Part shown: one piece after another, positions 35,289-47,668 of the stretch
Layout: every line of letters begins with the position of its first letter
How positions within the stretch are numbered: the first letter of the stretch is position 1
NCBI GenBank assembly: GCA_958430865.1
Contig: CAUDNR010002090.1
Coordinates: 1 to 64,000, forward strand
DNA: 64,000 nucleotides
Source of the DNA: Entrophospora sp. SA101
Taxonomy: Eukaryota > Glomeromycota > Glomeromycetes > Entrophosporales > Entrophosporaceae
Reading direction: 5' to 3'
Made by a program: the position numbers and the translations under genes
The notes under the pieces: model-generated
Databases searched by the model: none
Told to the model about the DNA's origin: nothing
What the model saw: the letters and a program-made list of their open reading frames with translations, nothing else

Positions 35289-37162
35289 ATGGACTTCTCA
35301 AGGTCGCTTCAAAAAGTACATATTATATTCTCATCCATCATCAATTATTATTACTATGGACCACCACAACCATCATGGGACTTAAAGTTTTATTTGATCT
35401 TCAAAATTATAAAAGATGAGCTCTCAGCCAGACGAACTATCGAAAATCTTCAAGGAGTATTTAATACCAAGAGTCCTGCCAGGAGTGGTACACTTGTAGA
35501 TGAGCTGACATTGTCAAATTCGCTTCGTAAAAAATCTGAAGTTTACATTGATGATGTTTTAAAGGATTATAATCATGTGCTTCTTGATGATTGGAGAAGT
35601 GTCAATCTCGGGGATGGATTAGAATGTGAATGGGTTTACGTTAAGAAAGAAGAGGAAGGAGAAGAAATAAATCATAAAAAGAAAAAATACAATAAGATTA
35701 TTATGTATTTACATGGTGGTGGATATTTTTTTTCCTCCCCTGGTCAATATCGTGCCATTACTTCTAATATTGCAAAATATACAAATGCAAGGCTATTTGG
35801 TAATTATTTATATGAATTATGAAAAAAAAAAGTGTTAAATTGACTAACAATTTTATTTTCTTCAAAAACTTCAAGTAATAAATTATAGGCTTGCACCACA
35901 AAATCAATTTCCTGCTGCTTTACATGACTCAATAACTGCCTACAATTATCTTATTGATCCACCAAGAGATGCTGATTTTTTACCGATTGAACCTAAAAAT
36001 ATTGTAATTATGGGTGATAGTGCAGGTGGTGGTCTAGCAATGGCAACATTACTTGCTATACGTGATAATTCAAAAAAATCATTACCTTTACCAGCTGGTG
36101 CTGTTTTGTGGTCACCATTTGTTGACTTGGCTCGCACAACATCATCAATAAAAGATCCAAGATGTGATGAATTAGATATTTTGCCAAATGATTTTTGTGA
36201 TTGTAAAATGTCTCCCGTGTTGGAAAAATTTGAACAAAAAGCAAAAGAATTATCAGAAAAAATTCAATCAAATGTTGATAATAAACCAAGATTTTGGCAT
36301 AAGTCATTCGATTTTGGCGGTCGTTTACAATATTATGTGTCTAACGAAGGATTAGCAATTCCGTACGTTTCTCCATTATTTGCTGAAAGTTTGGGTGGTT
36401 TACCACCAATTTTAGTGGTAAATGGTTTTTTTTTAAAAAAATTTTGAATGCTTATATACTAAACCTCGTGATGATAAAAAATAATTGTTTGTTATATAGC
36501 AAGTAGGTGATGTAGAAAGATTAAGAGATGAGGGTATTTATTTGGCTCATAAAGCTGCTAACCCAGAAAAGTACAATTTGCCCAATTACAATGCTGAAAA
36601 ATTTGAAAGGTCGTCTTATAAAACACCTACAAAAGTTGTTCTTGAGGTTTATGAAGAAATGCCTCATGTCTTCCATGTAATTTTCACAAAATTTTAATTA
36701 ATTATGCAAAATAATAGTGGTAATAACAACAAAAATAACAATAATATTTCAAATAGCTATTACTGAACCTCCATTCATCACCAAATATGGCCGTTAAACG
36801 AACAGCTGAATTTATTGAACAATTATTATCAGGCAAAGAAAAGAAGCAAGAATTAGAAGTCTTACGTGTAACAAGTAAAGGCAAAATCATTGAAGAGCTG
36901 AAAGAAGAGCATTACAAGATACTTGAATGTGAAAATATTGGCGTTGTTTCATCTAATATTGAAAAGGATTATTGTACTAGACCTAACGATGACAATGACA
37001 ATAAATTGTAAGTGTGATGTTTTTTTGAGATTGCGCATTATTTATTTATCGATTTATTTATTGATTTATTGATTTATTGATTTATATAGGTATACGTTGA
37101 AATTGTTTGAAACTTCATTATTAGTAATTGTTGTTTATTTATTTGTAAGAATTTTCTTTTAA
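35289..37162 (+). CDS. HSL-type alpha/beta hydrolase with C-terminal membrane anchor (copy B)
   Basis: Second copy of the gene at 15205-17078, with exons 35289-35799, 35876-36417, 36500-36676, 36757-37007 and 37090-37162. The HGGGYFF and GDSAGG motifs and all splice sites are unchanged. The duplicated segment ends 161 bp past its stop codon, so the 3' flank differs between the copies; polyadenylation signals beyond that point could differ. Confidence 0.8.
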
Positions 37163-37323
37163 TCAACAAGGTTTTTTTTAATTTTTAAGCTGAAGCCAGA
37201 AAGAAATTGGGAAAACAGTGATGGTTTGTTTTATTCTTCAGAGTTGGATTAAATAAAACATCCTGAACTTTTCTTTTTTTTTCATTGAAATTTCTTTCCA
37301 CCTTCCTTCTAATTGGCATCCTT

Positions 37324-39773
37324 GACAAAAAAATCAAAAAATAGAATCACGAGTCCGCCTCACATATTTTATTTAAGGTGAATATCAGTGGAGTATTTTT
37401 TATATAATGAAAATTTATCATTTTATAAATGATTATTGTTAAATTATTCTAATTTAATGGTTTATATATATATATCGCTCTTCTCTCTCTCTTCTTTCTA
37501 AGGAAATAGTTTTTTATAACCAATTTAATTAACCAATCAATAACAATTATCTAAAATATAAAAATAAAAAAATGATAAAGCAAAATACTAATTAAAAAAT
37601 AATAATAAAATAAATCCAGTGTGGCACCAAATAAATATTTCGTGATCAACAGGCCTTTAACGGTGATATAGGTTAATATACTCAATATCTGATTTATATA
37701 ATAAAAAAAAAAAAAAAGTAAAAGACTTGTTGATGTTAACTAAAGATGTTATTGTTGTTTTATATTGTGTATATAGCAAAATGCGTTTTGATATCTTTAA
37801 ATAATCAATCAATCAATCAATTAATTAATTTTAGTGATGTTTTTTCTTCTGAAACATTATTGAAACTGAAGAAGAAAAGGTTACCTGTGACGAAAATTTG
37901 TAGCGAATTCCTGACGAATTCGCCAATGCTCGAGATCGATTCTACCGTAATAAATCTTTTGGAAGGAGAAAAAAGGAAAGTGAAGAATGAATAAACTAGA
38001 GAGAAGAGAGAAGAGAAGTGAAAAATAATGAACATAATAATTTGTAATACGACATTATTATGTTGGCTTTTTTTTTTTGGGAAAAAAAGTTTTTATATAA
38101 CTAATCTGACGTTGTACAAATGTAGATAGGAGGGGATTAGATTATCTTTTAAAAATAGTGAACCTGCTATTTACTATGAATTCTGTACGATATAATGGAG
38201 AATTTACCATTATTGTATATAAAAATTCTGCTTGATATAGTGATTTTTAATATAGACAGACTCTCAATATAATCATATAGAGCCTTGAATATTTGTCAAT
38301 CATTACTTAATTATTGATGATAAAAAAATTGAATTTGGTAATTTGTCGCAAAAAATTTTTCATTTAGGTAATTTGTCGCAAAAATTTTTTAAAAAGTATT
38401 ATTCATGAGATTGAAAAAAATTTAGTATAGTGTATCATGAAAAAAAAAATTAATTGAATTTAGTAATTTGTCGCAAAATTTTTTTAAAAAGTATTATTCA
38501 TGATTGAAAATCATGTGTAAGGATTCCTAACTGTAATTCTAACTCCGTATTCGAATATTAATATTCGTAAATCCAAATTACGAATTTCGAATATTATTTT
38601 GGATACTCACTCGTAATTACTTTGAATGCTCATTATTTCAGATATTTGTATAAATTCTAGCAAATTTTTTCTTGTTTTTTAATCGATAAAGTTTCTTTTG
38701 GGCATCATCAATTTGATTGTACATTTCAAGCTATATCAAAAAATTATACAAATCAAAAAAATTACCATATTTTTTGTCAGGTGTAAGAATATTATGACAT
38801 TTAAGGTAGTTCCTGAAGTATTAGGAAAGTTTTTTCTGCAAATTCCATTTGGTTTTGAAAGAATTACTTTTTAAATGTTTTCTGAACAAATATTTTAATT
38901 GTTGTAAAAATAAGTTATCTATTTGAAAAATGTTTGTTATATAGTAGGATAAGTTACAAATAAGTTAGTATTATTTGTTATTTATCAATCGATAATCATT
39001 CATGAATTGTTACAATATTATCAAATATTTGTAACAAATGTTTGGAATGATTAATTACGAGTATCCAAAAATAATTACGTGTCTAAAGTCATCAAAAATT
39101 TATGGGTGACTTTAAAATGTATCTAGTCCCTCAATTTTTGTGTCACAAAAAAAAAGAACCATAAAAATGACTTCCTCTTTCAAAATTACAATGCATTTTT
39201 TTGATTCCTCGACTATGCACAGTTATTAAGGTTTAAAAATACACAAGTTTACTACAGTCGGCGCTCGATATAAGAAAGAGTTGGTTTGACAAAAAACTTC
39301 ATTGTATAGCGTGATTCATTTATATGAAAAGATTGGCTCGCGACACATTACTAAAATTCAATTACTTTATTTTTCAACACTACACATCTAAACTCGATAA
39401 GTCGGACATTTATTTATATTATAAAGTACTTTAAACAATTGATTGCTGTGTCCGACTTATCGAGTTTAGATGTGTACCAAATTTAATTCTTCAATAATAT
39501 TTTTTAAAATTTTTTTTACGATATTCATTAATATTCATGAGAAATTTTTTTTGCGACAAATTACAATTAAGTAATGATCAACAAAATTTTCACTATATCG
39601 AGCTTTAGTCAATATAATGAGCATGGTGGACATTCAATTTGTGTTACAAAGTAACATGCGCGCATTTCCAAATAAGTACATCAATTTATTTGTTTATTGT
39701 GATACAGAAATTGAAAGTTTTATTGGTTGATCAAATAATAAAATAATAATATAAATAAATAGTAATAGTGAAA
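37324..39773. other. Intergenic, transposon-derived repeats
   Basis: I see no gene. A (TA)n tract is near 37465. From about 38325 to 38490 a unit containing GGTAATTTGTCGCAAAAA recurs three times; its inverted form GCGACAAATTAC lies at about 39554-39565. Flanking words CATTACTTAATT / AATTAAGTAATG are inverted as well, suggesting the ends of a degenerate element of about 1.3 kb. A nested MITE is at 39381-39476. Confidence 0.5.
39381..39476. mobile_element. Small Tc1/mariner-like MITE with perfect 28-bp inverted repeats
   Basis: The arms at 39381-39408 and 39449-39476 are perfect reverse complements, each beginning TACACATCTAAACTC at the outside. The loop is 40 bp. TA at both outer edges fits a TA target-site duplication as made by Tc1/mariner elements. 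Confidence 0.65.
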
Positions 39774-40967
39774 TTAATTTTCAGAAGTATCCATTAAAGG
39801 TTCTGGAACAGGTTCTAATTTATTTTTTAAAAAATTATCATTAGAAAACTATAAAATAATAAAAAATTTTTATTATAAATTTTATTTACCTTGTTGTAAT
39901 TTAATTAAAGCAGCTCTAATATTTATATTGAGATTGTTTGATGGTAAGTTAGAATTGAATTCATCAAAATTATCATCATCATCATCATCATCATCATTTG
40001 GTGATGATAAATCTAATTCATCAGGATTTTCTAATTCAATTTGATCAGTTTTTGTAACTTGACTTTCCAATCTATCATTGTAAGAGGATGATAATACATT
40101 AATTCCATCTACAAGATAATCTAAACAATAATGACATTTAAAACTCATCTTTTGAAAACACTCGTTATGATATCCGTGACCACATATTAGAACTTTTTCA
40201 TAAAGTTGTAATTGATCAATTTCTATATTAATATCACAATCTTTTGCATCACAAAATATGTTGAAGTTTGGAGGACTTTTTGTGTGATATCCTGTAGGTA
40301 AAGTCCCTATTTTCATAATTTCATTTAATACAAAAAACTTATGACCAGTTGATTTAATTGGTCTTGTTATAGATTGTGGTGCATGCTGTGGAGATGTTGA
40401 ATTAGACCAAATGTTTTGAAAAAATTCAATAAGGAAAAGAGCTGTCTGTTTTACCATAATATCAATATTTTTTTTAGTATATGGATATTTCTTAGTATTA
40501 ACAAAAGGTTTCATAAAATCATTATTATGTCTTTGATTATCAATAGATATTGCATCACGCCTCAATCCTTCTGGGTTATAATTTTTACCCACAGTATGTC
40601 GACGAATTAGGCTATGAAAATTTTCTACAAAATATTCATTAAATTCTTGTAAATTTTCAGATAAAATATTGTACATAGGATGTTCAATGCTTTGCCAATA
40701 AAGAACATCAGAGATAAAAGCTATCATTATCTTATCATAATTTTTTCTTCCAAATTGTTTCATAATAGTCCAAAGTCGAAAGATTGTTTCCAAATATTCT
40801 TCAAAATGACCTTCACGAAATAAAATTGCATAAATATCCAATGTTGCTGGTACAATATTATCTAATAAATCTAAAAATGTGTGATATTCAAGANNNNNNN
40901 NNNTAAAAGATTTAATAATTTATTTTTTGCATTTATATCATCTGAAGAAGCAACATTGTTGATCCAT
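39774..40967 (-). CDS. RING-type zinc-finger protein of unknown function, interrupted by an assembly gap
   Basis: The minus-strand frame enters from an exon at 40967-40904 (WINNVASSDDINAK), crosses a 10-N gap, and continues without a stop from 40893 to the donor at 39889, with a probable short last exon ending at 39774 (PVPEPLMDTSEN). The visible part is about 350 residues. It has a helical N-terminal region (FLDLLDNIVPATLDIY, FENFHSLIRRHT-like) and a C-terminal RING-H2-like cluster: FCDAKDCD, ICGHGYHNEC, FKCHYC. The tail is acidic with an aspartate run. A RING would suggest an E3 ubiquitin-ligase role, but the N-terminal part could be transposon-derived; I do not recognise the family. Upstream coding pieces at 41000-41385 probably belong to it. 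Confidence 0.6.
40894..40903. other. Assembly gap (10 N)
   Basis: Ten N bases inside the coding region of the RING-type gene. The coding frame resumes on the other side, so the missing sequence is part of the gene. Confidence 0.98.
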
Positions 40968-40999
40968 CTAAAAAAAAAAAATCAAAGATGGGGATGATT

Positions 41000-41385
41000 C
41001 TTTATCATGTATACATGGTTTTGTTCCTGTTCTTATATGTAGATGCCCTCCATTTGTTACCCAATAATTTGTACAATATATCTTACACATTGAGGAATAT
41101 TTCCTTCCATTGTTGTTACTTTATCATATTCTTCTTGATTATCTTCATAATCTTCATTTATTTCACTCATAGACAGGTTTTCTTTTATATTATCATCAAA
41201 TAATAGCATCATTCATTGATTGTTGGAATAAATATTCATCAAATTCTAATATAGAATCAATCTGGTCATTGATTTCTACTAATATTGGCAATGAGTTAGA
41301 TCAATCTGGTCATTGTTTTCTATTAATATTGCCAATAAGTTTGAATCAAAGAATTCATTTAAAAAAGTAAATTCAGAATTTGTTT
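41000..41385 (-). pseudogene. Frame-broken coding pieces, probable 5' part of the RING-type gene
   Basis: On the minus strand, three readable pieces follow one another in different frames: EFTFLNEFFDSNLLAILIEN, then LPILVEINDQIDSILEFDEY, then LSMSEINEDYEDNQEEYDKV. The first two contain a local duplication of about 40 bp (41260-41299 and 41306-41345), so the motif L.IL(I/V)E.NDQID occurs twice. The frame changes between pieces could be small introns, sequencing errors or decay. Confidence 0.45.
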
Positions 41386-42154
41386 ATAAATTTATTAGTT
41401 TAATGTTTTCTTTAATTAAATGGAATATTAAATTTTATAATACAATTGATTTAAACATCTTATATTTATAATAACTTTATCAACATTAATTCTTTATATC
41501 AAAATGAAATCTTTCTTTTGTGCCAAAAACAAAACTTTTCTTTGTACCAAAAACAAAATCTTCCTTTGTACCAAGAATGAAACCTTTCTTTATATTAAAA
41601 AAATACAATAGTATATTAATAAATTTAAAGCTGAAACTATATATGTGTGTGTATATATATATATATATATAATAATGAATAATTTTTACATTACTTTATA
41701 AGTTTTCCCTAGCAAAATTCTATTCTTAATATGTAATAATATAATAAATTCTAGTAGAAAGCATACCTAAATGACTGGGTTCTGTAATTACTTGTAAAAA
41801 ATAATTATTTGTTCGCAATCAATACAAATGACAATTTTCTACACATGAGATCACAGAAACAAAAAAAAACTTTAAGGTTGTGATTATCTACGGTTTTATT
41901 AACAACCTGCCTCAAAAATTTTCATGAAATAGATGTATACTATAAAGAAACTATATATCAAATTTGGTGATGATTGCTAAACAACAAGGGCATTAAACTG
42001 GGGTTTGAAAGTATTCAATTGTAAATTTTACTATGAAAAATTCGATGCCGATCATTAAAATTCACTATGTTTTTGCAGTAGAAATAAATTTGTGACATGT
42101 CCTACGACTGATATATTAATATACATTTGCTGACTAAATTCCTCACATTAAAAA
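41386..42154. other. Intergenic with dispersed repeat
   Basis: No gene seen. A (TA)n tract lies at about 41657-41671. Three near-copies of a TTTGT(G/A)CCAAAAAC word occur at about 41515-41580. The stretch 41873-41992 is the diverged relative of 1016-1125. Confidence 0.55.
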
Positions 42155-43932
42155 ATGGCTTTACCGTTACCCTCACCAGCAATTCTAGTTAATAATGATA
42201 ATTCAAATGACCAAATAATTACGGAAACTACAATTGCACAATCTAGTGCAGTAAATGGCAGTACCCTTATGAATAGTAGCTCTACTTCAACATTATCGTT
42301 ACGTATTTATTCTTCAACACCTCAACCAGTAAACTCAACATCGACCTCTGCACAGCCAATACCACCATCAAGTGATAAAGTAACAGCGGTTTTTGATTTT
42401 ACTTCAACTGATCCGCTTTCTTTAGAAAATAGTCGAAAGTCTGAGGAAGAAATTAGAAAGAATAAGAAAAAAAAGATACAAAAATTTTATAGAGATCAGA
42501 ATGAACTCATTGATGAGCTATTAAGTCCAATTGAACAAAAGTCCAGTGCTAAATCATTAAAAAAACATAATTTAAAGGTGAAGAAATAACTTCCACCATA
42601 ATATGTAATATCTAATTATAATAACATTTTTATTCATTTTATAGTTGAAAATAGCAATATATGGATCGATGTTTGTGAATGTATGTTTATGTGCTTTACA
42701 ATTATATGCTGCAATATCAACTAAATCGCTTGCATTGTTTGCAACTATGGTGGATTCTTGTATGGATTTATTGTCAAATGGTATTCTATTATTTACTGGT
42801 AGAGCTGCTAATCGCAAAAATCTTTTAGTATATCCAACTGTAAATAAACATTATATATATATATGTATGATGTAAATTATTAAATTATATATTTTACATA
42901 TGTAATTTATGTATTATAATTATTTATATTATAAAAAGGGAAAAGCGAAAATGGAAACAGCAGGAATTATTGTATTTTCATCACTTATGATAGCTTTATC
43001 AATTGAAATATCAATTGAAGCCATCAAAGCACTGATTAATCATGATAATCCTCCTGAAGTCTCAGAGATTGCCATAATTTGTATTGGATGTGCATTAGGT
43101 AAGTGAGTGATGATTGCGGTGTTGGTGATATGTCAGTAATATATAATATATAAAAATCTAATAATACATATAATCTATTAATAATGTGAAATATATAAAA
43201 TCTAATATACTACAACTATAATTGTGCCAATTAAAGGGGCAAAATTTATATTATTTTTATATTGTTATAGTTTACGAGATAATGCATCATCTCAAGCATT
43301 GGCACAAGATCATCGAAATGACTTGGTGATAAATAGTTTTGGATTAACCATGTCATTGTTATCAAGTAGAATCGAGTGGTGGATAGATCCTGCTGGTGCT
43401 ATTACAATATCTTTGTTTATATTAAAAAGTTGGACTACTACAGCTTACGGTATTTTTTTTTTTTTGTAGAGAAGATAAAATTGATTTTTTATTTATAAGG
43501 TGAAGTTTTATTATTATTATTTTATTAGAACAAATTCAATTAATTGTTGGTAAGAGTGCAAGTCGAGAGTTTTTACAACGTGCAACTTATATAGGTAAGA
43601 AAGAACAAAAATATGAATCAATAAAAAAGTATTATAATATAATAACCATTCATCTTCCTTCTTCTCTTTTAACACACCCTGATGTGTCTTTATCAGCGTT
43701 AACTCATCATGAAAAAATATTACAAGTCGATACTTGTAGAGCATACCATTCTGGCTACAAATTATTTGTTGAAATTGATATAGTGATGGATCGTGATACA
43801 CCATTATGGGAAAGCCATGACGTTGGCGAGGGCCTACAAAACAAATTGGAGAAATTAGCTAATGTTGATAGAGCCTTTGTACATGTTGATTACGAGTCAA
43901 GTCATAAACCTGAACATCAAAAAGAAGAATAA
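42155..43932 (+). CDS. Cation diffusion facilitator transporter, Mn-CDF type
   Basis: Spliced model of six exons: 42155-42577, 42645-42839, 42939-43098, 43237-43449, 43529-43594 and 43697-43932, 430 residues. After a Ser/Thr-rich cytosolic N-terminus of about 140 residues come hydrophobic helices: AIYGSMFVNVCLCALQLY, MVDSCMDLLSNGILLF, TAGIIVFSSLMIALSI, and FILFLYCYS. The metal-site motifs are DSCMD in helix II and DHRND in helix V. A DxxxD pair, rather than HxxxD, marks the manganese group of CDF proteins (plant MTP8-11-like). YPT-GKAKMET matches the conserved loop before helix III. The C-terminal domain (LQVDTCRAYHSGYKLFVEID to VHVDYE) is the usual cytosolic metal-binding fold. Likely role: Mn2+ export into vacuole or secretory compartments, inferred from family. 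Confidence 0.88.
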
Positions 43933-44364
43933 TTTTTTTAAAAAATAACTTTTTTTTTTTTTTTGAAAATTCATTAGTAACGAATAAATTAAATATACGA
44001 AAACATAAAATAATTTTTCCATGCATAATATAAATATATGATTGTTTTCATGTTTTCAAATATATTTATTTGAGTAAGAGTCTTACGATTACCAAGGTTT
44101 TTGTTTTTAGATCCCTCCCATAGGAAGATGAATGAAAGTGTTCAAAGAATTTAATTCTTTATTAACTCTTTAAATAGGATGCAATTGCTATATTTGTTAT
44201 TGAGAATTATATTGATTCTTTTTAAAATCAAGATTGAAAGTGATTGTTGAACAAAGAATAATAATATTCTAAATCATAATAATTTTTCGCAATAATAATG
44301 GTTTTTTTTACAAATAGTTAATTATCCTTTAAAAAAAGTCTATAATTGATAATGTGAAATCATC
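43933..44364. other. Intergenic between convergent genes
   Basis: Short AT-rich spacer between the 3' ends of the CDF gene (+) and the RBM25-like gene (-). No feature seen beyond T and A runs. Confidence 0.6.
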
Positions 44365-46906
44365 CTAGAAATTTTTTGATTTACTCTCTGTTTCAAAAAT
44401 CAACATCCGCCATAATTTCATTACAAAGAGCTCTGATTCTTCATCTAATGTCTATTGAAAAAAACAATAGAATAATTAATTTCTTTTAAAAAACAAGCAA
44501 ACAAATAAATTCAAAATCTAAATACCATTTCCATTTCTTTTATTAATTGTGATGCAGATTTTTTACTACGAAGATGATCCATTACAAATGAAACCAACTC
44601 ATCTTCTTGCACACCAAGATATTCTACTATTTTTTTACTAACAAATGGCTTTAATTTCTTATCAATAATTGCCTATAAAATAAAAAACCAAATCAACAAA
44701 TAATAATTAAATTTTTATTTTATTAGTTACAATTAATGAAGGTTAATCACCTCATCCAACTCTTCCCATTTAACATTCCATTTCCATAAACCTTCTTTAT
44801 TAGTAGGAATAATTTCTACCAAATCTTTGATCTTTTTTCTTCTTTCCTCATTTTTCTTTTCATCATCATCATCATCATCGCTATACTCCAATGGAACCAA
44901 AACTCTATGTTTTCTCCTATGTTCACTCTCATCATCATCATCATAATATTCTTCATCCTCAGCTGGTGCAATAACAGCAGGACGACGTTTTGAAGAAATG
45001 TTCAGTGTGAGCTTAGCCTTAATATTATTGTTTTGTGAAACACTAGATGCTGCTATTAATGAGGAATCTTTTTTGGAAATTTCTTCAGCCTCCATGGCTT
45101 TTATTTGTTGTCTCTTTTCTTCTTCAATTGTATGCTCCCATTCTAATCGACGTTTCTCTGCCTCAATCTCCTGTTGCTCTTTCTGCCTATCTTGTTCGTC
45201 CATAGCTAGTTCACGTGTTCTATATTGTTGTCTATGAAACCACCAACGAGATCTATGTGATACAAGTGATTAACTGTAAATCATATCATCAATTAACTGA
45301 TTAATTCTTAAAACACCAGACGCAACTAACCTATCTCTATAATATTCTTCTTGTCCTGTTTCTGCCTCAATATCATCATCCAATTCAGACAATTTTCTTG
45401 CCATTAATTCACGATCACGTATTTGTTTTTCTCGAATATTTAACTCACGTTCTGAATCACGCTCTCTATTTCCTGCAATAATTTCCTCTCTATGTTGCCA
45501 ACGACGTTCCCTCTAGAATAACAATAAAATAACAATAAATTATGTATATATGTAGAAGATTCACGTCTTCAAATAATAATAATAATAATAATAATAATGA
45601 TAATAATCTTACTTCTTTAAAAGCCATTTCCATTTCAGTTTTCCTTTTTGCCTGTCTTCTTTGTTCCTCTTCTTCATCGTCAAGAATATATGACTCACGC
45701 CTTGACTCTTTAGCAGGAACAAAATTAATAGGTTGGTTATGATATGAACGTTCTTTGTTCTCCCTATGTTCTCTATCATGAGAAGAACGTTCTTTAGATT
45801 GTTCAGCTTTTGCACGTCTATTTGAGCGTTCCTCTTCTTCGCGTTGACGCTCCCGCTCTCTTGCAGCTGCACGTTCTCTGAAAAATGCTATCTCTCTATA
45901 AATGAGATCTTTTTGTTCTGGTGGTAAATCTGATGGCAAATCTGTTTCTTCATTTTTTTCTGTTGATTCAATAGGGTTTTTTTGTTCAATAAATTGTGAA
46001 GATTTTATATTATTATTGCTATTGTTATTATCATTAATATTATCTAGTTGTGGTGGTGGTGAAACTGGTTTTTCTTTTACCTCTTGAGGTGGCTTGGTCA
46101 TTTCCTCTACCACATTTATAACAGCAAGTAATGCATTTTTATCAAGTTCAGTATCATGCTGTATATAAACGTGTTTATAATAATTAGCATTTGTTTTCAG
46201 TTTATAAATTAATATATTTTAAAAAACAAACCACTGTTCTTGGTCTTGATGCTTCATATTGATCCAAATATTTTCTAGTGTTTTCATCAACTTTAACCTA
46301 TAAACACATACATGTTCATAATAATCCAAATTGTTAAAATTGACATAATTTTGTTTTCTTTTTTTTTAAAATAAAGAAAAAACTTACTATTAATTTTTTT
46401 TTGGTAGCACCTTCTTCCAATGCAGGTAATATAACTCCTTTATCTTTTTTATCATCACCTCCAAGAACACGTAAAGCTCGTAAAACACTATCAGCGTCTG
46501 TATATTCAGCAAAACCAAAACCTTTGGGGTTTCCTGATTGATCTTTGACACGTTTCCAAGATTTTAGTGTACCACAAGTCTTTAAAATTTTTCATCAATG
46601 TATATATATATATGCATATTTAATTATTTTTATGAAAATGATCGATAATACAAAAATTTTTAAAATTTAAAAGATCAGCTATTATGTTAAAAAAATTTGC
46701 ACACCTTTTTTTTTTAAAAAAAAAAAAAGAATTATTTCCCAAGTAAATCATATCAAATTTTTAAAAATTTTGAATTTAAATTCTCAAAAGTTATCTGTCA
46801 AAGAAAATCTTTAGCGACTAAATTGCAGGTATATATGTGTGTATTGATGGCCTTTATAATAAAGGAATATGATCAAACCTCCTAGTACATTGTTCCTCTA
46901 ATAGCC

Positions 46907-46938
<32 letters not shown>

Positions 46939-47475
46939 CGTGTGCGTGTTCAAACAAGGTATTTTTTCCCTTTAATTTCATACAGATTTTTGATTTTTTT
47001 TAAAGTATCATCAACTTTTGTTGACATAATGTCAATCAATATATATACGTATAATATTTTTTCTTGCTCCCAACCAAATCTAATATAATTCATGAAACAA
47101 TACCTTTAAAATTTTTTCCATCCAATCATCAATAACACCGGCGGATATCCCACCAATAAATAGTGTTGTTAATTTTTCTACTTCCGATCCTGGAGTGGCA
47201 GCCATATGACCTGTATTTCCACTAATTTGCATATGTCCATAATTTGGTCTATAATTTGGTCGAATGTAATTTGGTCTTGTGGATTGTTGATGTACATAAG
47301 ATTGATTAGCTGGCGAAATAAAAGATTGACGTTCGTATGGCGGTCGGTATTGATCTATTAAGTTTTAAATTTTGAAATAAAGCATAAAGCTCCTTTTTTT
47401 ATTTTTACTATATTATTATTCTGCAAATAATAGAAAATAATAGTTACTGTAAGTTGGTGGTCTGAATGGATCCAT
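44365..47475 (-). CDS. RBM25: RBM25-like splicing factor (RRM, RE/RD-rich region, PWI domain)
   Basis: Nine exons: 47475-47448, 47354-47104, 46579-46388, 46297-46232, 46158-45613, 45512-45331, 45252-44751, 44672-44526 and 44451-44365, 666 residues, every junction in frame. The N-terminus has a Tyr/Pro/Asn-rich segment, then an RRM: TTLFIGGIS (RNP2) and PKGFGFAEY (RNP1). The middle is an Arg/Glu-rich helix (AARERERQREEEERSNRRAK) typical of RBM25 proteins. The C-terminus is a PWI domain, LKPFVSKKIVEYLGVQEDEL to LFVMKLWRMLIFETE. The family acts in the nucleus with the U1 snRNP to influence 5' splice-site choice. The order and all three domains match, so the assignment is firm. It shares a promoter-side region with tRNA-Ser (about 110 bp upstream of its start). 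Confidence 0.92.
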
Positions 47476-47586
47476 GATTATTATGGATTTTAGAATTATA
47501 AAAAAATTTTTTTGTTTATAAAATTCACAGTCACACAACATAGTATGTTTGTGTAACACATTCTATAAAAATATCCCAATTTATCT

Positions 47587-47668
47587 CGTCGCCTGCAGGA
47601 TTCGAACCTGCGCGTCCAATGGACAATGGCTTAGCAGGCCACCGCGTTAACCACTCCGCCAAAGCGAC
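47587..47668 (-). tRNA. tRNA-Ser(GCU)
   Basis: The minus strand reads GTCGCTTTGGCGGAGTGG at its 5' end. The acceptor arms GTCGCTT and AGGCGAC pair (one T-G). The anticodon loop CTGCTAA gives GCU, the T arm contains GGTTCGAATCC, and a long variable arm sits between, as expected for class II serine tRNA. The discriminator base is G, as in eukaryotic tRNA-Ser. No intron and no encoded CCA. It codes for AGC/AGU serine. Confidence 0.95.

Larger units (their letters stand above)
19074..37323 (+). repeat. Large duplicated segment, copy B
   Basis: This 18,250-bp counterpart of 181-17239 begins at the first base after the gap and ends in the shared ATCCTT at 37318-37323, after which GACAAAAAAATC replaces the TTAAAGTTATC of copy A. 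It is identical to copy A as far as I can see except for 1,191 extra bp at about 29997-31187 in the kinase array. Confidence 0.95.

Noticed and set aside
37746..38035. Frames on both strands, about 80 codons each
   Set aside because: Short, overlapping in opposite directions and without family resemblance; the plus frame is mildly protein-like but cannot be supported.
43241..43276. Treating this stretch of the CDF gene as intron (splice at ATAG, 43270)
   Set aside because: Using the earlier acceptor at 43236 keeps a hydrophobic helix ending FILFLYCYS and a clean phase-1 junction, which suits the CDF fold; the later acceptor would remove it.
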